A stretch of 6,992 nucleotides of DNA from JALZAH01 sp051000755 (lineage in GTDB: Bacteria; Actinomycetota; Acidimicrobiia; Acidimicrobiales; Palsa-688). The notes below the pieces were generated by a model that saw nothing but the letters and a program-made list of their open reading frames with translations, did no database searches and was not told the origin of the DNA. Numbering within the stretch: position 1 is the first letter of the stretch; every line of letters starts with the position of its first letter. The position numbers and the translations under genes are program-made. Location: contig JBPCNZ010000138.1 of the NCBI GenBank assembly GCA_051000755.1, forward strand, positions 1-6,992, read 5' to 3'. This document shows positions 1 through 6,399 of the stretch, in pieces.

Positions 1-93
1 GCCTGAGCAACCCCCTCACCCATGAACCCGTCCGATCAACCACCTGTCACACCCAAGGCGTACGATGAGCACGCCTGACAAGCAGTGGGACCG
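1..93. other. Flank downstream of the nuclease operon, no gene seen
   Basis: No reading frame here has coding character or a recognisable motif. It lies just beyond the stop of the last gene of the minus-strand operon and holds only a weak hairpin, described separately. Confidence 0.5.
56..76 (-). terminator. Weak hairpin after the operon, possible terminator
   Basis: AGGCGT at 56-61 can pair with ACGCCT at 71-76, giving a 6-bp stem with a 9-base loop. It starts 17 bases beyond the stop codon of the last minus-strand gene. There is no T tract, so it is not a classical intrinsic terminator. Only its position suggests the role. Confidence 0.22.
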
Positions 94-1206
94 TCACCCG
101 AAATCCACAATCAACGGGACATCCTCCTTGGTGGCTCCGAGGCGCTTACGCAGCGCCTCTCCCCACACCGTGGCCCAGATGTAGTAGTCCAATCCCTGGA
201 AGACAAGGAGGTCGTCCTTGTTGGCGGCGATCTTGGTCTCGACGATTCGCAGATCGCCCTTGCCGTCCATGCCCAGGAGGTCGATGTAGCCCCGGCCCCA
301 CTTGTTGTCTCCGCCGACCGGTCGCCACGCCGGAACTTCCCGCAGGGCCGGCTGTTCGACACCGACGAGTTTCGGGTTCCTGCGGATGATTGCCTGAAGC
401 CAGTGCTCGTCATACCTATGCTGAGCGCCGGTTGCGTCATGGCGATCGGAGATGCCCTGGTGCACTGCATCCTGGATTGTCTGCATCTTCGTTGGCGTCA
501 GCGCTGTGTCGGGCGGAAGCTCGTGCGCCTCGGGGGCGACGTCCTCTGATGAGTAGTGGATCCCGGCCCTGATGGCAAGTGCCTTGCCCTTGATCGGGCG
601 GATTGACAGCACCCGCTGACCCATGCAGTGCCATGATCTTTCGCCCCTCCGGTGGGCGGCGCCCAGATCGGCGTGCCTCGTGGCCCACTCGACGAGGTCA
701 GCGACCTTGGCGCCTCGATCGCCGAGGTGGATGGCCACTGACGCATCGGCCAGCTCATCTGTCGGAGACGTGGAGCCGAGCTTCTCGGTCAGCCTGGCCA
801 GCGCCGCCTTACGAGTCACACTGGCCTGGCGTTGCAAACTCACCGGGACGGCACCTCCAAGCGGTACGTCGTGGGCCCAGATGATGGGGCGAGCCTCCGA
901 TTTGAGGAAGGCCGCCCGCTGCAACGTGGCCAAGGCGTATCGAAGGGGCAGCACGACCACGAGCTGTTTGCCCTTGGCCAGGGTCAGGCCATAGGCGAGC
1001 GCCAGATCGCAGTACCGCTTCTCTTGCACGCCAGAGACGATGATCAGCTCGTCGCTGCACTCGAAATAGGCGAAGCGCTTTGACGCCTTTAGCGGGACCC
1101 TCGTGGCGCCCCGGTACACCTTGCCAGCGAGAAGCGGTGCGACCTGCGTGTTGAACTGTGTCCGCTCCGCCTTGAGGCTCAATTCTGCGGGATCGTCGTC
1201 AGTCAC
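94..1206 (-). CDS. PD-(D/E)XK-fold nuclease with uncharacterised N-terminal region
   Basis: This is a 370-residue protein, last in the operon. The C-terminal ~105 residues look like a restriction-endonuclease-like fold. A helix around residues 266-280 (HRYDEHWLQAIIRRNP) is followed by an Asp in a hydrophobic strand (YIDLL, D309) and then by IVETK with E323 and K325. This spacing fits the D...E-x-K metal-binding site of PD-(D/E)XK nucleases such as the NucS-like C-terminal domain. A helix with FQGLDYY (336-342) follows. Residues 1-260 match no family I can name; they include hydrophobic strands near 80-90 and 105-120. The GTG start is chosen because GGAGG lies 6 bases upstream. It overlaps the preceding gene by 8 bases (GTGACTGA), implying translational coupling. 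The likely activity is metal-dependent cleavage of nucleic acid, but the substrate is unknown. An inactive or structural role cannot be excluded. Confidence 0.8.
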   Translation of the reverse strand: MTDDDPAELSLKAERTQFNTQVAPLLAGKVYRGATRVPLKASKRFAYFECSDELIIVSGVQEKRYCDLALAYGLTLAKGKQLVVVLPLRYALATLQRAAFLKSEARPIIWAHDVPLGGAVPVSLQRQASVTRKAALARLTEKLGSTSPTDELADASVAIHLGDRGAKVADLVEWATRHADLGAAHRRGERSWHCMGQRVLSIRPIKGKALAIRAGIHYSSEDVAPEAHELPPDTALTPTKMQTIQDAVHQGISDRHDATGAQHRYDEHWLQAIIRRNPKLVGVEQPALREVPAWRPVGGDNKWGRGYIDLLGMDGKGDLRIVETKIAANKDDLLVFQGLDYYIWATVWGEALRKRLGATKEDVPLIVDFG

Positions 1207-2650
1207 GGGCCGCCTCCGGCCAGATCCGCTCCAGAGAGTCCACGAACCCGGCGTTGGGATGAGCTAACGGCAGCGTCGCCCGAATCCTTTCGAGAGCTTC
1301 GGTCCCACCGATTCCAAGCCGCTCGGCCAGGTACGCAGCCGCCACGGTCGGCGTTCGGCTCTCGGACATCACGCAGTGCACGAACACAGTCTTACCCGCC
1401 GGCCGCCAGGCGACGATCTGGCCGGCGATGTCGTGGAGCATGAAGTCGAGGTTCGGGTTGTGCTCGTCGCCCGGCTGGTCGATGAGCATCAGCTGGCATC
1501 CCTCGGTTCCCGGTGGCAGATCGCTGGTGCCGATACGACAGAGCGAGACGACGACGTCCGGCGGCTCCGCGGCGAGGGATGGCAGGGCGGCGACGTTGCC
1601 GATTTGCACGCCCGGGTCGTCGCTTAGCGCGACGATGACCGGGTCGGGCCTGTAGTGGGTGCTGTAGTACTGCAGAAGGCTCGAACCGCTTGGCCAGCCG
1701 GCGCCGTCACTGGCGCCGCCGCGCGCCGAGAGCACCGCGAGCCGGGCCAGGTCCGCTGCGTGCAGGCCGGGCCAGCCGTGGAGCATCGTGACCCATCGGG
1801 TGGGGATGGCGGTGAGTCCCCAGCGGGCTCCGAGGAGGGCGCCGGTGATAGCGGCCACCGTGTCGGTGTCGTCACCGATCTGTACCGCCCGGTGGAGGGC
1901 GTACTGGAGGTGCAGGCAAGGCATGTCAGCCGGGATGGGCGTATGGAACACCGAGGCGTGGGCCGCTTGCAGGGCAGTGACGACGTAGCCGTTGCGAGCG
2001 AACTTTCTTGGCAACTCCAACTCCGCCTCGCCAATGCGGGCTTTCCAGAACTCCTGCCGGTCGGCCGGTAGCAGGCCGATTCCGTCGTGGATGCCGTCCA
2101 GCCGGCCCGCACGCACAGCCCGGTCGATGGCAACGCACCACAACACGCAGGCGTCGCCGGCGATCGGGTCGGCATGGGTGAGCTGCGATACTTCCCGAGC
2201 CGCAGCGGCGAGCGCCGCGTCGTGACCGAGGTGAGCGAGAGCGACGGGCCCGGTGCGCATCAGGCTCCCGTTGCCGGCAGCTCCCTTCGGATGGGCCCGG
2301 AAGTACGCGACGGCTCGACTGGCCACGTCGGACGCGCCGGACGCAGCTGCGAGCACTGCCCGGGTCTGATTGCCGACGTCGGGCGGATGGCCGCCGAACC
2401 AGTCGAGGAACCGGGCGGCGACCTTCGTGGCGTCGACTTCGCCAGCGGCTGCCACCTCGGCGATGCACACCGCCATCGACGTGTCATCGGTCCACTCCCC
2501 CGGCTCCCAACCGAACGGGCCGCCGCCCTTCATCTCCGGCACCTCGGTGGTCGGCGGTCCGAACTCGTAGCCGGCGCCAAGTGCGTCGCCGGCGGCCAGT
2601 CCGATCAGCGAGCCGGCCACCCGGTCTATCTGGACTGATCCGAGCGTCAT
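1199..2650 (-). CDS. ADP-ribosylglycohydrolase fused to dual-specificity phosphatase
   Basis: This 483-residue protein has two enzyme domains. Residues ~8-320 form a DraG/ARH-type ADP-ribosylglycohydrolase. It has the metal-binding TDD at 54-56 in GEWTDDTSMA, the GNGSLMR motif at 126-132, THADP at 158-162, and the second metal motif GDDTDT at 259-264 followed by VAAITGALLGA. The family hydrolyses ADP-ribose from protein side chains, nucleic acids or small molecules using two metal ions. Residues ~335-483 form a cysteine-based dual-specificity phosphatase. The P-loop HC-x5-RT has nucleophile C426 and R432, and D391 or D395 is the likely general acid. All core residues are present in both halves, so both look active. 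The ATG start overlaps the upstream stop (ATGA) and has GGAAGG 5 bases before it. The protein is probably cytoplasmic, with no signal peptide or membrane segment. The substrate is unknown; an ADP-ribosylated and phosphorylated target, such as a modified nucleic-acid end, is inference from the fusion. Confidence 0.92.
   Translation of the reverse strand: MTLGSVQIDRVAGSLIGLAAGDALGAGYEFGPPTTEVPEMKGGGPFGWEPGEWTDDTSMAVCIAEVAAAGEVDATKVAARFLDWFGGHPPDVGNQTRAVLAAASGASDVASRAVAYFRAHPKGAAGNGSLMRTGPVALAHLGHDAALAAAAREVSQLTHADPIAGDACVLWCVAIDRAVRAGRLDGIHDGIGLLPADRQEFWKARIGEAELELPRKFARNGYVVTALQAAHASVFHTPIPADMPCLHLQYALHRAVQIGDDTDTVAAITGALLGARWGLTAIPTRWVTMLHGWPGLHAADLARLAVLSARGGASDGAGWPSGSSLLQYYSTHYRPDPVIVALSDDPGVQIGNVAALPSLAAEPPDVVVSLCRIGTSDLPPGTEGCQLMLIDQPGDEHNPNLDFMLHDIAGQIVAWRPAGKTVFVHCVMSESRTPTVAAAYLAERLGIGGTEALERIRATLPLAHPNAGFVDSLERIWPEAARD
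1213..1217 (-). promoter_or_regulatory. Ribosome binding site for the terminal nuclease gene
   Basis: GGAGG on the minus strand lies 6 bases before the GTG start at 1206 and inside the end of the glycohydrolase-phosphatase gene. It decides the start and supports coupled translation. Confidence 0.75.
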
Positions 2651-3636
2651 GACTGCCTTCCATAGCGGTTGACGTACTCCTCCGAGGTGATAGCAGGATC
2701 GAGGAACACCTCAGGGTCGAGCGAGGCGAACCGGTCCGGACGGCGGAGGAGCTTCGACCAGACCTCAGCCACCGTCGCGCCGAGTGCCTTCGCCGCCGCA
2801 CCATGGAGCGATGCCTGATAGCCGACGTTGGCGGGAGGGAGCACGTGCACGACCCGCGCCCGCTGGGCACCGTGGGCGCCCGCCTGTTCGAGCCGGTAGG
2901 CCAGGAGTTGCTGGCGTATCAGCTGATACAGCGGCTCCTGGAACAGGACGTCCAGGTCGAGCAGCTCGGATCGGAGCGGGCCGTCGGGGTCGTCGAACGT
3001 AGCGTGGTAGCGCCTGCGGCGAACCGTGTCCCTGCCAGGATCGGGCCGGCGGCACCCGTAGGTCTCGGTGTATTTCCACTCGATCAGGATCAGCTCGACC
3101 TGCCCGACGGCGTTGCGATGTACGAAGGCGGCGTCGACGCTCGTGCACTTCGCTCCCCGGGTCCGTTCACCGTGGGGAGCTTCGCCGAAATAGTCGGTGG
3201 GTCCGACGTACTCGAAGGTGAGGTAACGGTCCGCTTCGATCGGGATGACCTCGACCGTGCCGAGCGGCGCGGCGAAAGCTCGGACGATGCGCTCGGGATG
3301 GGTGACCATCTGGCCTAGGGCGTTGACGCACTGGACCTGGGAGGAGACCAGGTTGTTGCTCGGCCCATGGCCAACGCCGGCATGCCAGGGAATGGCGAGC
3401 TCGGCGAAGAGCTCGATAGCCTCCGTACGGACCTCGGGGAGTAGCGACAGATCGGCGAAGGCGGCCGGCAGGCAGTGGTCGTACTCCCGCTCCGACGGCT
3501 TACCGTCCTTGTCGACGTACGGCGCCAGCACCTTGGCCGCCGGCGGCAACGTGGTCGTTGCTGCCTTCCAGGCCGCTGCCCGGGTCTTCTCGCCGGCAGC
3601 GTAACTGGACGGCTTGGGCCTAGAGATAGAAACCAC
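2647..3636 (-). CDS. PGN_0703-like putative restriction endonuclease (PD-(D/E)XK)
   Basis: This is a 329-residue protein from the GTG start chosen here. It resembles the PGN_0703 family of putative restriction endonucleases as I remember it. Numbered from that start, the N-terminal region has RPKPSSYAAG, YDHCLP (52-57) and IPWHAGVGHGPSN, followed by the SSQVQCVNALGQM segment (98-110). The nuclease core follows: YLTFEYVGPTDYFGE (138-152), TSVDAAF with D168, and LIEWKYTE with E186 and K188. D168 and E186-x-K188 form a plausible D...E-x-K metal site. The C-terminal half (DEP/QEPLYQLIRQQLLA, VVHVLPPAN, DPAITSEEYVNRY) is also typical. The frame stays open upstream to 3735, but that part lies over the preceding gene and has no family character. 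GTG at 3636 gives the expected N terminus. Its ribosome binding site is poor (AGGG only 2 bases away), so it probably depends on coupling to the upstream gene, which it overlaps by 17 bases. Substrate and sequence specificity are unknown. Confidence 0.85.
   Translation of the reverse strand: MVSISRPKPSSYAAGEKTRAAAWKAATTTLPPAAKVLAPYVDKDGKPSEREYDHCLPAAFADLSLLPEVRTEAIELFAELAIPWHAGVGHGPSNNLVSSQVQCVNALGQMVTHPERIVRAFAAPLGTVEVIPIEADRYLTFEYVGPTDYFGEAPHGERTRGAKCTSVDAAFVHRNAVGQVELILIEWKYTETYGCRRPDPGRDTVRRRRYHATFDDPDGPLRSELLDLDVLFQEPLYQLIRQQLLAYRLEQAGAHGAQRARVVHVLPPANVGYQASLHGAAAKALGATVAEVWSKLLRRPDRFASLDPEVFLDPAITSEEYVNRYGRQS
2656..2661 (-). promoter_or_regulatory. Ribosome binding site for the glycohydrolase-phosphatase gene
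   Basis: GGAAGG on the minus strand lies 5 bases upstream of the ATG at 2650, within the last codons of the PGN_0703-like nuclease gene. Together with the ATGA overlap it supports coupled translation of the two genes. Confidence 0.7.
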
Positions 3637-4508
3637 ATCCCTGAGGGGACGCCGGCTCGGCTGGCTGGACCGGTGCGCCGAAGAAGGTGTTGCCGCCGAA
3701 GCGAGTCTGCAACTCGGCGCCACAGGAGTTAGCAAGGCAGGACACCGCCTTGACGGCGTTGATCACGCCGCTTTCGAGCGCCGGCTGGTCGTAGACCTCA
3801 GCGGCAACCACCACGGCGTTGTCGGTGACGGAGGCGCGAGCGCCGCGGATTGAGTTGTTCAAATCGTTGACCGCATCGACGAGGGCGGCCGTGCGGGTGA
3901 CGCCGAGCAACGCCGGCGAGAAGACCGAGACATAGCCCTCGTCGGCGACAACCCGCACGTACACGACGGCGTCGCCGCTACGCAGCGGCCGGTCCCCGTC
4001 GTCGTCACGGATCACCGTGTCGATCTCGAGGTGGTCCCGAAGCGCCTGGTCCACCCGCTCTTCGAGCGGATCGGGGCCGTGCTCGCGTTCGAGACCGAGC
4101 GTGGGCAGCAGGATCTCCTCCCCGCCGCGGCTGAACGCCCGGTACATGAGCCCGACCGGCCGGGCCACCTCAAAGACCTTCCGAAGGGTGGCCACAGCCA
4201 GCTCAGCCAACTCCGTCATCGGCTTCCCCGCCGGATAGAAGCGCCACCAGTTGACCGGGCCGTCGCCTATTTCGTCGGCGGCCGCCAGTCCAGCCGGCGC
4301 AGCCGGCCCTCGGCCGTGGCGTCCAGGCGTCGCCATCCGTTCAGGAAACGGTTGGATACCGCCTCGATCCGGAACCCCCCGGCCCCTTCCGCCGGCACCT
4401 GCACATAGTACGGCTGCTCCTCCTGGGTCCGGAGAATTAGGAAGTGACCCGCCTCCAGCACTCGAGCGTTTCCCCAAGCCTGCCCGTCAGCTGCTGCCAC
4501 TCGACGTC
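3620..4508 (-). pseudogene. YbjN/TY-Chap-like gene broken by two frameshifts
   Basis: First gene of the operon. Its protein sequence is continuous only if two frame changes are made. DVEWQQLTGRLGETLE is read from 4508 to about 4461. The next frame gives LEAGHFLILRTQ, YYVQV and FRIEAVSNRFLNGW, ending in LDWRPP before a TAG at 4267-4269. The third frame continues with DEIGDGPVNWWRFYP and stays open to 3620. Its core motifs (ILLPTLGLE, DAVVYVRVVADE, YVSVFSPALL, LNNSIRGARAS, AAEVYDQPALE, LQTRFGG) match actinobacterial YbjN/TY-Chap proteins, a type III secretion chaperone-like fold of unclear function. Each break is explained by loss of one base; the second by CCGCCC becoming CCGCC at about 4275. 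Separate ORFs remain: GTG 4500 to 4267 (77 residues) and a possible restart at ATG 4219 with GGGGAAG just upstream (199 residues). AGGAG at 4589-4593 sits 5 bases before an ACG at 4583 that may be a lost start codon. A sequencing error would restore a normal gene. Confidence 0.7.
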
Positions 4509-4687
4509 CCGGGCTTTGACCCTCTTGCGGCCGCCAACGGCCTCTACCTGCCCCTGTCCACTCAGCTCAGTTGCCAGTTCCGTGTGTGCTCCTCTCAAGC
4601 TTCACCTCTTTCCAACATCCATTCTCCCAGAGAGGTGTGACGACATACCGATGCGGCGTGGCCGAGAAGACCGGCGAACCCAGGAAC

Positions 4688-5072
4688 GTGGCGCTGCCCT
4701 CCACGGCGTTCATCCTGGCGGCCAGCTCCCACGCCCGCAGCTGCGGAAGCACACCTCGGTCCCTTACCTCGCCCGGGAGCGACACAGAGGCGGCCCGGCC
4801 GCTTCTGCACGACTCAGTCGAGGACGGCGGCGCGACCGCCTACTCAGAGTCATCAGCGACGCATGTGGAGCGGAGGCGCCGCCATCGTCAAGGCCTGAAC
4901 TCGGACGGCGCCACAGACACGGCAGCGGGACAAGCGAAGGATGACTGGATCTCATGAAAACAGGCGTACATCGACCATCTCGAGTCCGGCGACGCCCCAG
5001 CCGTCGCCCGCCTGGTGTCGGCCTGCGACAAGCTGCCGAAACATTCTGGCGCCACAGTCCAACCAGACGGTT
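4688..5072 (+). pseudogene. Decayed HD-domain phosphohydrolase (RelA/SpoT-HD or MESH1-like)
   Basis: Pieces of an HD hydrolase follow each other in the right order but in different frames. STAFILAASSHAR (about 4700-4738) is in one frame. QLRKHTSVPYLA (4738-4773) is in the next, and resembles the Q-x-RKGT-x-x-PYLxH element. LLHDSVEDGG (4802-4831) returns to the first frame, with the HD pair at 4808-4813 and the ED pair at 4820-4825. AAIVKA (4878-4895) is in the third frame. SDGATDTAAGQAKDDW, then a stop (TGA 4955-4957) where homologues have an Arg before K-x-AYI-x-HL, then KQAYIDHLESGDAP and VSACDKL are in the first. About 12 residues are missing between PYLA and LLHD. The CGA-to-TGA change and several indels make this a pseudogene. 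Living members hydrolyse (p)ppGpp or related nucleotides with a metal ion. The proposed start, GTG at 4688, is uncertain. Confidence 0.65.
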
Positions 5073-5300
5073 CCTTCGACCCCGCTGGCGGGCATGCGGT
5101 GATCGTCTACGACGAACGCAACCCAGCTTTCCGGCCGGGCGGCGCCGCCACGGCGCTCTCAGCATGGTCAGAACTGCTCTGCTTGACCAGCGGCTCCTCC
5201 GGGTCACATCTGGGCAGACGATCGTCGGCCGCCTGACCCACGCCCCCGAGCTGGACCGGCTCGTGGCTGATCTCCGGGCCAAATACGGGCTCACCCGAGA
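5073..5300 (+). pseudogene. Second gene remnant in two frames, family not identified
   Basis: Directly after the HD remnant, in the same frame, the sequence reads PDGSFDPAGGHAVIVYDERN followed by PAFRPGG (to about 5150). It then changes frame and continues as MVRTALLDQRLLR, SGQTIVGRLTHAPELDRL and VADLRAKYGLTRD up to about 5293. Both halves have high third-position GC and look like one conserved domain with a single frame change near 5160. The combination YDxRNPAFxPGG, then LLR, then AKYGL feels like a recurrent actinobacterial C-terminal domain, but I cannot name it. There is no start codon or upstream half of its own, so it is either a 5'-truncated gene joined to the HD remnant by deletion or the tail of a fused protein. 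Confidence 0.45.
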
Positions 5301-5480
5301 TCGGATGCAGATGCCTCAGCCACCGTGGCAGACCCACCGGCCACAGGCCAGAGCCGTAGAGGACCAGCGACAACCGGCTCATACGGGCCCACCCAGGGCG
5401 ACGGCTAGTCCGACTCCCTCTGAGACCCGCGGCGACGCCCCCCGATGTGCCGATATGCGCTCCCTGACGAGTCCGCTCCC

Positions 5481-5492
5481 CGATGTTCTGCG
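5481..5492. repeat. 12-base direct repeat, copy 1
   Basis: CGATGTTCTGCG occurs here and again at 5596-5607. In both places CCCTGAC stands upstream, at slightly different distance. It may be left over from a mobile element end or a local duplication. No transposase is nearby. Confidence 0.4.
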
Positions 5493-5595
5493 CCGTCATT
5501 CTGGGTGCACGTTCGCTATCGCTCCGGTTGCCAACAACGATTGGCTCCATGGCGTTGGAACCGTCGATATCTCGCGTCCTGCGGCCCCCTGACAA

Positions 5596-5607
5596 CGATG
5601 TTCTGCG
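5596..5607. repeat. 12-base direct repeat, copy 2
   Basis: Exact second copy of CGATGTTCTGCG, 115 bases after the first, preceded by CCCTGACAA. Confidence 0.4.
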
Positions 5608-5649
5608 TGCCCGTACTGGCCACTTCGGGGTCGCGTGTAGCCGCCAGCG

Positions 5650-5666
5650 CGCTGTCTTTGACAGCG
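5650..5666 (-). terminator. Hairpin after the membrane protein gene, possible terminator
   Basis: CGCTGTC and GACAGCG form a perfect 7-bp stem with a 3-base loop, starting 6 bases beyond the TAG stop of the minus-strand membrane gene. No T tract follows. High-GC actinobacteria often use such bare hairpins, so this is a plausible but unproven terminator. Confidence 0.4.
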
Positions 5667-5672
5667 GTCACT

Positions 5673-6386
5673 CTAGAGCCGGAAGTCACCAACTCTGTCG
5701 CCGAGGTTCTTAAACGTGGGTCGGCACTGTGGTCGCCGGCGGGGATCGCGGCGACGTGCCATTCCGGCGCCAAGGGTGGAGACCAGCAACGCCGCGCCGA
5801 GGCACAGTGCGCCGGCGGCCACCCTCCGGGCTCCCGCCGCGGAGCAGCGGTACGCCACGGTGGCCTGGGCGGCGTCGATCGCCGAAGCGGCACCGGACGG
5901 GGTCGGTGGGAGATAGCCATAGGGTCCGCCGCCCAGCGACACCGACAGGGCCGAGGAGCACGACCCCGGGAAGTTGGCGCTGGCTCCCGGGACAGACACC
6001 GACTCGCCGGGCACATGTACCGGGCTGAGGACCAAGACCGCGGCGGCAACGGCCAAGACCAGCCCGGCCAGGAGATACCACCTCTCGGCCGGATGCCAGC
6101 CGCCCTCGATGCCGTGGCGGCAGCGCGACCGGTCGAGGACAGCAACGATCAGGAAAACTGGGATAGCGACCGGAGGGAACAACGCGCACCCGAGGAGCCA
6201 CCTCCAGCCAGAGCGGCCCCGGACGACGCTGTCAACGAAGACGAGACTTGCGAGTCCCGCGACGAGAGCCACCGAGACGACGACAACGGCAAAGCCCGCC
6301 CCCCAACCGACAAGGACTCCGATGACGACGATCGCCGTCGCCGACAGGACCAGGGAGACCCCCACCCGGACCGGCCATCGCACCAT
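5673..6386 (-). CDS. Five-helix membrane protein of unknown function
   Basis: This 237-residue protein has hydrophobic segments at about 7-27, 30-54, 62-84, 102-121 and 186-208. Between helices 4 and 5 lies a polar loop of ~65 residues with two cysteines, C143 in FPGSCSS and C181 in AYRCSA, which could form a disulfide outside the cell. This layout (helices, a two-Cys loop, a last helix and an Arg-rich tail) is common among small actinobacterial membrane proteins with no known role. The positive tail RRRDPRRR (211-218) fits a cytoplasmic C terminus. The last ~20 residues (CRPTFKNLGDRVGDFRL) look atypical and could be a frameshifted end. The start is the ATG at 6386; GTG at 6383 is also possible, and there is no strong ribosome binding site for either. 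The frame continues upstream past a single TAG at 6396-6398 into a proline/alanine-rich stretch, so the N terminus may be truncated. Whether it is expressed is uncertain. Confidence 0.6.
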   Translation of the reverse strand: MVRWPVRVGVSLVLSATAIVVIGVLVGWGAGFAVVVVSVALVAGLASLVFVDSVVRGRSGWRWLLGCALFPPVAIPVFLIVAVLDRSRCRHGIEGGWHPAERWYLLAGLVLAVAAAVLVLSPVHVPGESVSVPGASANFPGSCSSALSVSLGGGPYGYLPPTPSGAASAIDAAQATVAYRCSAAGARRVAAGALCLGAALLVSTLGAGMARRRDPRRRPQCRPTFKNLGDRVGDFRL

Positions 6387-6399
6387 GGCATCAGGCTAC
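6382..6399. repeat. Imperfect 18-base direct repeat, copy 1
   Basis: ACCATGGCATnnGGCTAC, matching the copy at 6491-6508 in 16 of 18 positions. On the minus strand this copy contains the membrane gene's ATG and the amber TAG just upstream. Confidence 0.55.

Larger units (their letters stand above)
5301..5672. other. Gene-free stretch between remnants and membrane gene
   Basis: Long open frames cross this stretch on both strands, but none has a recognisable motif, a plausible start with ribosome binding site, or coding-like third positions throughout. I see only a 12-base direct repeat and a hairpin close to the end of the membrane gene. It may be old intergenic sequence or fully decayed coding sequence. 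Confidence 0.45.

Noticed and set aside
3637..3735. Upstream extension of the PGN_0703-like nuclease to 3735
   Set aside because: This part overlaps the well-conserved C terminus of the TY-Chap-like frame, has low-complexity Ser/Arg/Pro composition, and family members begin near the GTG at 3636.
4260..4285. Programmed ribosomal frameshift joining the two TY-Chap frames
   Set aside because: No slippery heptamer or clear downstream structure is visible, and a second shift is needed further upstream, so mutation or sequencing error is simpler.
4278..4477. Extension of the third TY-Chap frame upstream to 4477 as a normal N terminus
   Set aside because: The sequence there is Gly/Arg-rich without family character, while the real N-terminal motifs are in the other two frames over the same bases.
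4567..4785. Minus-strand ORF of 72 codons with partly G/C-rich third positions (WELAARMNAVEGSATF)
   Set aside because: The plus strand here reads HD-hydrolase segments in order, so the minus frame is probably its antisense shadow. The last ~20 codons lose coding character and it matches nothing I know.
4954..5592. Plus-strand ORF of 212 codons starting MKTGVHRPSR
   Set aside because: Only the segment about 5164-5293 has domain character, and that continues from another frame. The start lies inside the HD remnant and the tail is low complexity.
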